Assembly: GCF_030814715.1 (NCBI RefSeq)
Contig: NZ_JAUSVO010000004.1
Location: forward strand, 372,001 to 436,000
DNA: 64,000 nucleotides
DNA from: Kaistia dalseonensis
GTDB taxonomy: Bacteria > Pseudomonadota > Alphaproteobacteria > Rhizobiales > Kaistiaceae
Direction: 5' to 3'
The first letter of the stretch is position 1. Every line of letters starts with the position of its first letter. The position numbers and the translations under genes were made by a program. This document shows, piece by piece, positions 61,685 through 64,000 of the stretch. The notes beneath the pieces were generated by a model. The model searched no databases and was not told the DNA's origin. It saw only the letters and a list, made by a program, of their open reading frames with translations.

Positions 61685-62903
61685 TCGGTCGAACGTTGTC
61701 GCCGCCCTTTGCGGACTTGCCTTCCAAGTAGCCCGCCCAGGCGGTCATCAGCTTCCGGCGTTTCTCCAGCGCATCGCCGCGCCGATAGGCGGCTTCCACT
61801 TTGTCGCCAACGGTATGCGCGAGCGCCGCCTCGGCGACCTCGCGCGGGAAGGCGGTCGCCTCGCCGCACCAGTCTCGGAAGCTGGATCGGAAGCCGTGCA
61901 CGGTCGGCTCCGGCTCGATCTTCAACCGCCGCACCACCATCGTCATCGACATGTTCGACAACACCTTCCCCGTCCGGCCGCTCGGGAACACCAAGGCGGT
62001 CGGGTTCGGCTTTCCGCTTTCCGGCAGAAGCTCCTTCAGGATGGCCACGGCGCGATCGGGAAGCGGGACGCGATGCTCGCGGCCCGCCTTCATTCTATCG
62101 CCGGGCACGGTCCAGACCTTCTCGTCGAGGTCGATCTCTCCCCATGCCGCACCCAGCGTTTCGCCGGTCCTCGCGGCGGTCAGGACCGTGAACTCCAGCG
62201 CCCGCGCCGAAGTGCCCGGAACCGCGCGAAGCCGCTCCATGAAGCCGGGAAGCTCGGCGAAGGGCATGGCAGCGTGGTGCCCGCGCGTCGCCTTCTTCTC
62301 CTTCGGCAGGAGAACATCGAGGTGCCCCTTCCAGCGCGCCGGGTTCGCATCGTGCCGGAGCCCCTTAGCCGTGGCGGCGTCGAGAACCTTCTCGATCCGG
62401 CCACGCAGCCGGCTCGCGGTCTCCCGCTTCTCGATCCAGATCGGCTTCAAGACGCGCAGCACGTCCTCGGTGGTGACGGCATTTACGGCAAGGTCGCGGA
62501 TCGGCGCCGCGTATTCCTTCAACGTCATTTCCCACTGAGCAATATGCTTCTCGTTCCGGAACCCCGCCTTGAGGCTATCGAGCACCTCCGTGGCCATCTC
62601 GCCGAAGGTCGGGATTGCCTTGAGCTTGTTCCGCTCGGCATTGCGCTCGGCGATCGGATCGCGACCTTCAAAAACGTCGTTTCGGAATTTCGCTGCAATC
62701 TCTCTCGCCTTCGAAAGGGAAACGGTATTGACGCTCCCGAGACCGGCCTCGCGCTGCTTGCCGCCGGCACGGGTCAGGAACACCCACTGCTTCGAACCGC
62801 CCTCGGCGACCCGGAGATACAGGCCGCCGCCATCACTGTAGCGGCCGGGGGTCTTGACCGACTTCACGGTCAGGGATGAGAGGCGATGGAGCGTCCGGGC
62901 CAT
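61668..62903 (-). CDS. P4-type tyrosine-recombinase integrase of the island
   Basis: A 411-residue site-specific recombinase. The N-terminal DUF4102 arm-binding domain (about 1-90) has LTVKSVKTPGRYSDGGGLYLRV. The core-binding domain spans about 95-185. The catalytic domain has R245 (TAARTGE), H336 and R339 (HGFR), H363 and Y373 (AAYRRGD). All active-site residues are present, so it should be functional. ATG 62903 lies directly beside the TTGTCCTAACC arm sites. It reads into the island from near attR. It should cut at the 14-bp core in tRNA-Ser. Confidence 0.94.
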   Translation of the reverse strand: MARTLHRLSSLTVKSVKTPGRYSDGGGLYLRVAEGGSKQWVFLTRAGGKQREAGLGSVNTVSLSKAREIAAKFRNDVFEGRDPIAERNAERNKLKAIPTFGEMATEVLDSLKAGFRNEKHIAQWEMTLKEYAAPIRDLAVNAVTTEDVLRVLKPIWIEKRETASRLRGRIEKVLDAATAKGLRHDANPARWKGHLDVLLPKEKKATRGHHAAMPFAELPGFMERLRAVPGTSARALEFTVLTAARTGETLGAAWGEIDLDEKVWTVPGDRMKAGREHRVPLPDRAVAILKELLPESGKPNPTALVFPSGRTGKVLSNMSMTMVVRRLKIEPEPTVHGFRSSFRDWCGEATAFPREVAEAALAHTVGDKVEAAYRRGDALEKRRKLMTAWAGYLEGKSAKGGDNVRPIRSAS

Positions 62904-62941
62904 TTGTCCTAACCATTCTTGTCCTAGAACTTGTCCTAACC
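62904..62941. repeat. Three TTGTCCTAACC repeats in front of the integrase gene
   Basis: TTGTCCTAACC at 62904-62914, TTGTCCTAGAA at 62919-62929 and TTGTCCTAACC at 62931-62941 are direct repeats starting one base before the integrase ATG. They are probable arm-type integrase sites and may also autoregulate the gene. Confidence 0.68.
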
Positions 62942-63072
62942 GATACGGTGGATTGGAGCGGACGGTCAAGGACGGCCGAACACAAGCGATCCAGAAAGAA
63001 CCGTTGCGTCAGTAGGTTGCTAGCGGCGATCAGGCACGTCAGCGCACACCGGAAAACAGGCAGTTCAGCGGA

Positions 63073-63086
63073 CCCCCTCTCCGCCA
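63073..63086. repeat. attR, 14-bp core
   Basis: CCCCCTCTCCGCCA, identical to 52323-52336. It is not part of a tRNA gene here, so it is the recombination remnant at the right end of the island. Confidence 0.88.
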
Positions 63087-63563
63087 TCAACTAACCCATT
63101 GATTTAGTTATTATTTTTATCTTTTGACGCCGCGATTTCGCTGGTCATTTCCGCGGCTTGCGGCTGCCTCATCGCTGTCGTGGTTTCAGGAGACGTTTTT
63201 CCGGCCGAATCCGGGCCACTTTCTCTCCCGCGTCTCCCTGCCGCCTTTCGGCAGTACCGAAGCTCGGTCGGACCGGGACTCGGCGTTTCGTAGCCTGCGT
63301 GCCGGCCGGTGGTCATGAGTGGCGAAGAAGAGACAACTTCTACGACGACCGTGGAACCGATAGCTCGTCGGTTTCTGATCGCAGTCGGCAGCGTCGCTGG
63401 ATTCGCGTGAGCAGCAGGCAAGCTGCGACGCCCGCGGTAGGCCAAGGCGGGAGGCGATGCATCGATTTGCCTGGAAGCGATGGCCTGACCGGCTGGCGGC
63501 AAGGATGTCCAATGCGATGCAGTCGGGGTCGGTGTTCGTGTCGCTAAGCAGTCCGGGAGACCG
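63087..63563. other. 477-base gap right of the island
   Basis: It begins with an AT-rich stretch (63100-63120), unlike the surrounding DNA. No credible gene is present; an open frame on the minus strand is Ser/Thr/Arg-rich and without a known motif, and it overlaps the recombinase end. It could be decayed mobile DNA. Confidence 0.4.
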
Positions 63564-64000
63564 CTACTCGAACCCGAGCGCCTGACGCTGTCCCGACCAG
63601 TCGATCGAAAGCCGCGTATCGGCCATGATCTTGTTGGCCGTGAGTTCGACGGGCTGTCGGCCATCGAGGATGGCGGTGACGATATCAGGCGCCACGAAGG
63701 CCAGTCGCAGCAAGCGGGTCAAATAGGACGCGGTTAGCCGCTCCTGCTCCGCCAATTGGGTGATGGTTCGATCGGGATCGGCAACGAGACGATCCCGCAT
63801 CTGATGCGCACGAGCGACAAGGCGAACGAGACTGTGATCAGGCCGGGCTCCTGTTTCTTTGCCCGGCACTACGAGACGCAGTTCGAAGCCAGATCGCCTG
63901 AAGGCGACGTGGACCGTCAGCAAGATGATGTCGCGCGCGCCGCGCTCGCTGGAGTGAGGGGCCAAAGCGGGCTCGTCTGGGTGGCTCGTTCCGATAACGC
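63564..64000 (-). CDS. C-terminal part of a serine-recombinase-like protein, cut by window edge
   Basis: The frame is open to the right edge, so only the last ~145 residues are present. The segment VRLVARAHQMRDRLVADPDRTITQLAEQERLTASYLTRLLRLAFVAPDIVTAILDGRQP, followed by DWSGQRQALGFE, is the helical C-terminal signature common in large recombinase (resolvase/invertase) family proteins of Rhizobiales. The catalytic serine domain lies beyond the window. Whether the gene is intact cannot be told. It suggests a second mobile element next to the island. Confidence 0.65.
   Translation of the reverse strand, partial: VIGTSHPDEPALAPHSSERGARDIILLTVHVAFRRSGFELRLVVPGKETGARPDHSLVRLVARAHQMRDRLVADPDRTITQLAEQERLTASYLTRLLRLAFVAPDIVTAILDGRQPVELTANKIMADTRLSIDWSGQRQALGFE

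Larger units (their letters stand above)
52323..63086. mobile_element. Integrative island in tRNA-Ser(CGA) carrying QatABCD
   Basis: A 10.8-kb element bounded by a perfect 14-bp direct repeat, the first copy being the tRNA 3' end. A P4-type integrase lies just inside the right end, and arm-type TTGTCCTAAC repeats lie inside both ends. An AlpA-like gene and a RepA-like ATPase gene follow the left end. Cargo is QatABCD plus unknown genes. Base composition is visibly less G+C-rich in the qat part than in the flanking chromosome. No conjugation genes are present, so it is a mobilisable or satellite-type island and not an ICE. Confidence 0.88.

Noticed and set aside
52323-63086. Island as an ICE or prophage
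   Set aside because: No relaxase, type IV secretion, capsid, terminase or lysis gene is present among its genes.
63104-63664. 186-residue minus-strand frame right of attR
   Set aside because: It is Ser/Thr/Arg/Pro-rich with no known motif, and it overlaps the better-supported recombinase end in another frame.

Overview
The window is a G+C-rich, gene-dense bacterial chromosome segment. Gene content points to an alphaproteobacterium of the order Hyphomicrobiales (Rhizobiales): a ChvE-GguAB sugar importer, several FCD-type GntR regulators, many short-chain dehydrogenases, many ABC importers and a P4-type integrase beside a tRNA gene. No rRNA, ribosomal protein or species marker is present, so the genus stays open.

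Region 1 (1-16.5 kb) is sugar and sugar-acid catabolism. It holds a truncated SDR, a galactonate-dehydratase-like enolase-superfamily enzyme with a divergent FadR-type regulator, a DUF993 aldolase-like enzyme behind its own palindromic operator, a GH42 beta-galactosidase, three tandem copies of a 236-bp repeat, and 6-phosphogluconate dehydrogenase. A hexuronate unit follows (GntR regulator, uxuA, an LgoD-like dehydrogenase), divergent from a ribose-type ABC importer (binding protein, two permeases, double ATPase). One palindrome lies between the two arms.

Region 2 (16.6-31.8 kb) is an accessory catabolic block. It has an amidohydrolase, a translationally coupled operon (pyroglutamyl peptidase, Fe(II) dioxygenase, SDR, PLP dehydratase), an FCD regulator, a cyclic-amide hydrolase operon, another SDR, a NitT/TauT-type ABC importer with a Tat-exported binding protein, and an alpha/beta hydrolase. 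Copies of an ATTGTCGACAAT-like motif occur in front of several of these units and suggest one regulon for a cyclic nitrogen compound. The substrate is not known.

Region 3 (31.8-52.3 kb) has an AraC regulator divergent from an SDR, the tandem chvE paralogues with gguA and gguB, an MsbA-like exporter, a zinc alcohol dehydrogenase, guanine deaminase next to a formamidase-family protein, a GH1 beta-glucosidase, an mhqO/mhqD-like pair, a DUF3494 (ice-binding-like) domain fused to an autotransporter barrel with a divergent Crp/Fnr regulator, and an L,D-transpeptidase.

Region 4 (52.3-63.1 kb) is a 10.8-kb integrative island in the 3' end of tRNA-Ser(CGA). It is bounded by a perfect 14-bp direct repeat, with matching integrase arm-type repeats (TTGTCCTAAC) inside both ends. 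It carries an AlpA-like protein, a RepA-like ATPase, a structured non-coding region, three unknown genes, a complete QatABCD anti-phage system (KAP ATPase, QatB, QueC-like QatC, TatD-like QatD) and the integrase. Beyond the island the window ends in the C-terminal part of a serine-recombinase-like protein, so this locus may be an integration hotspot.
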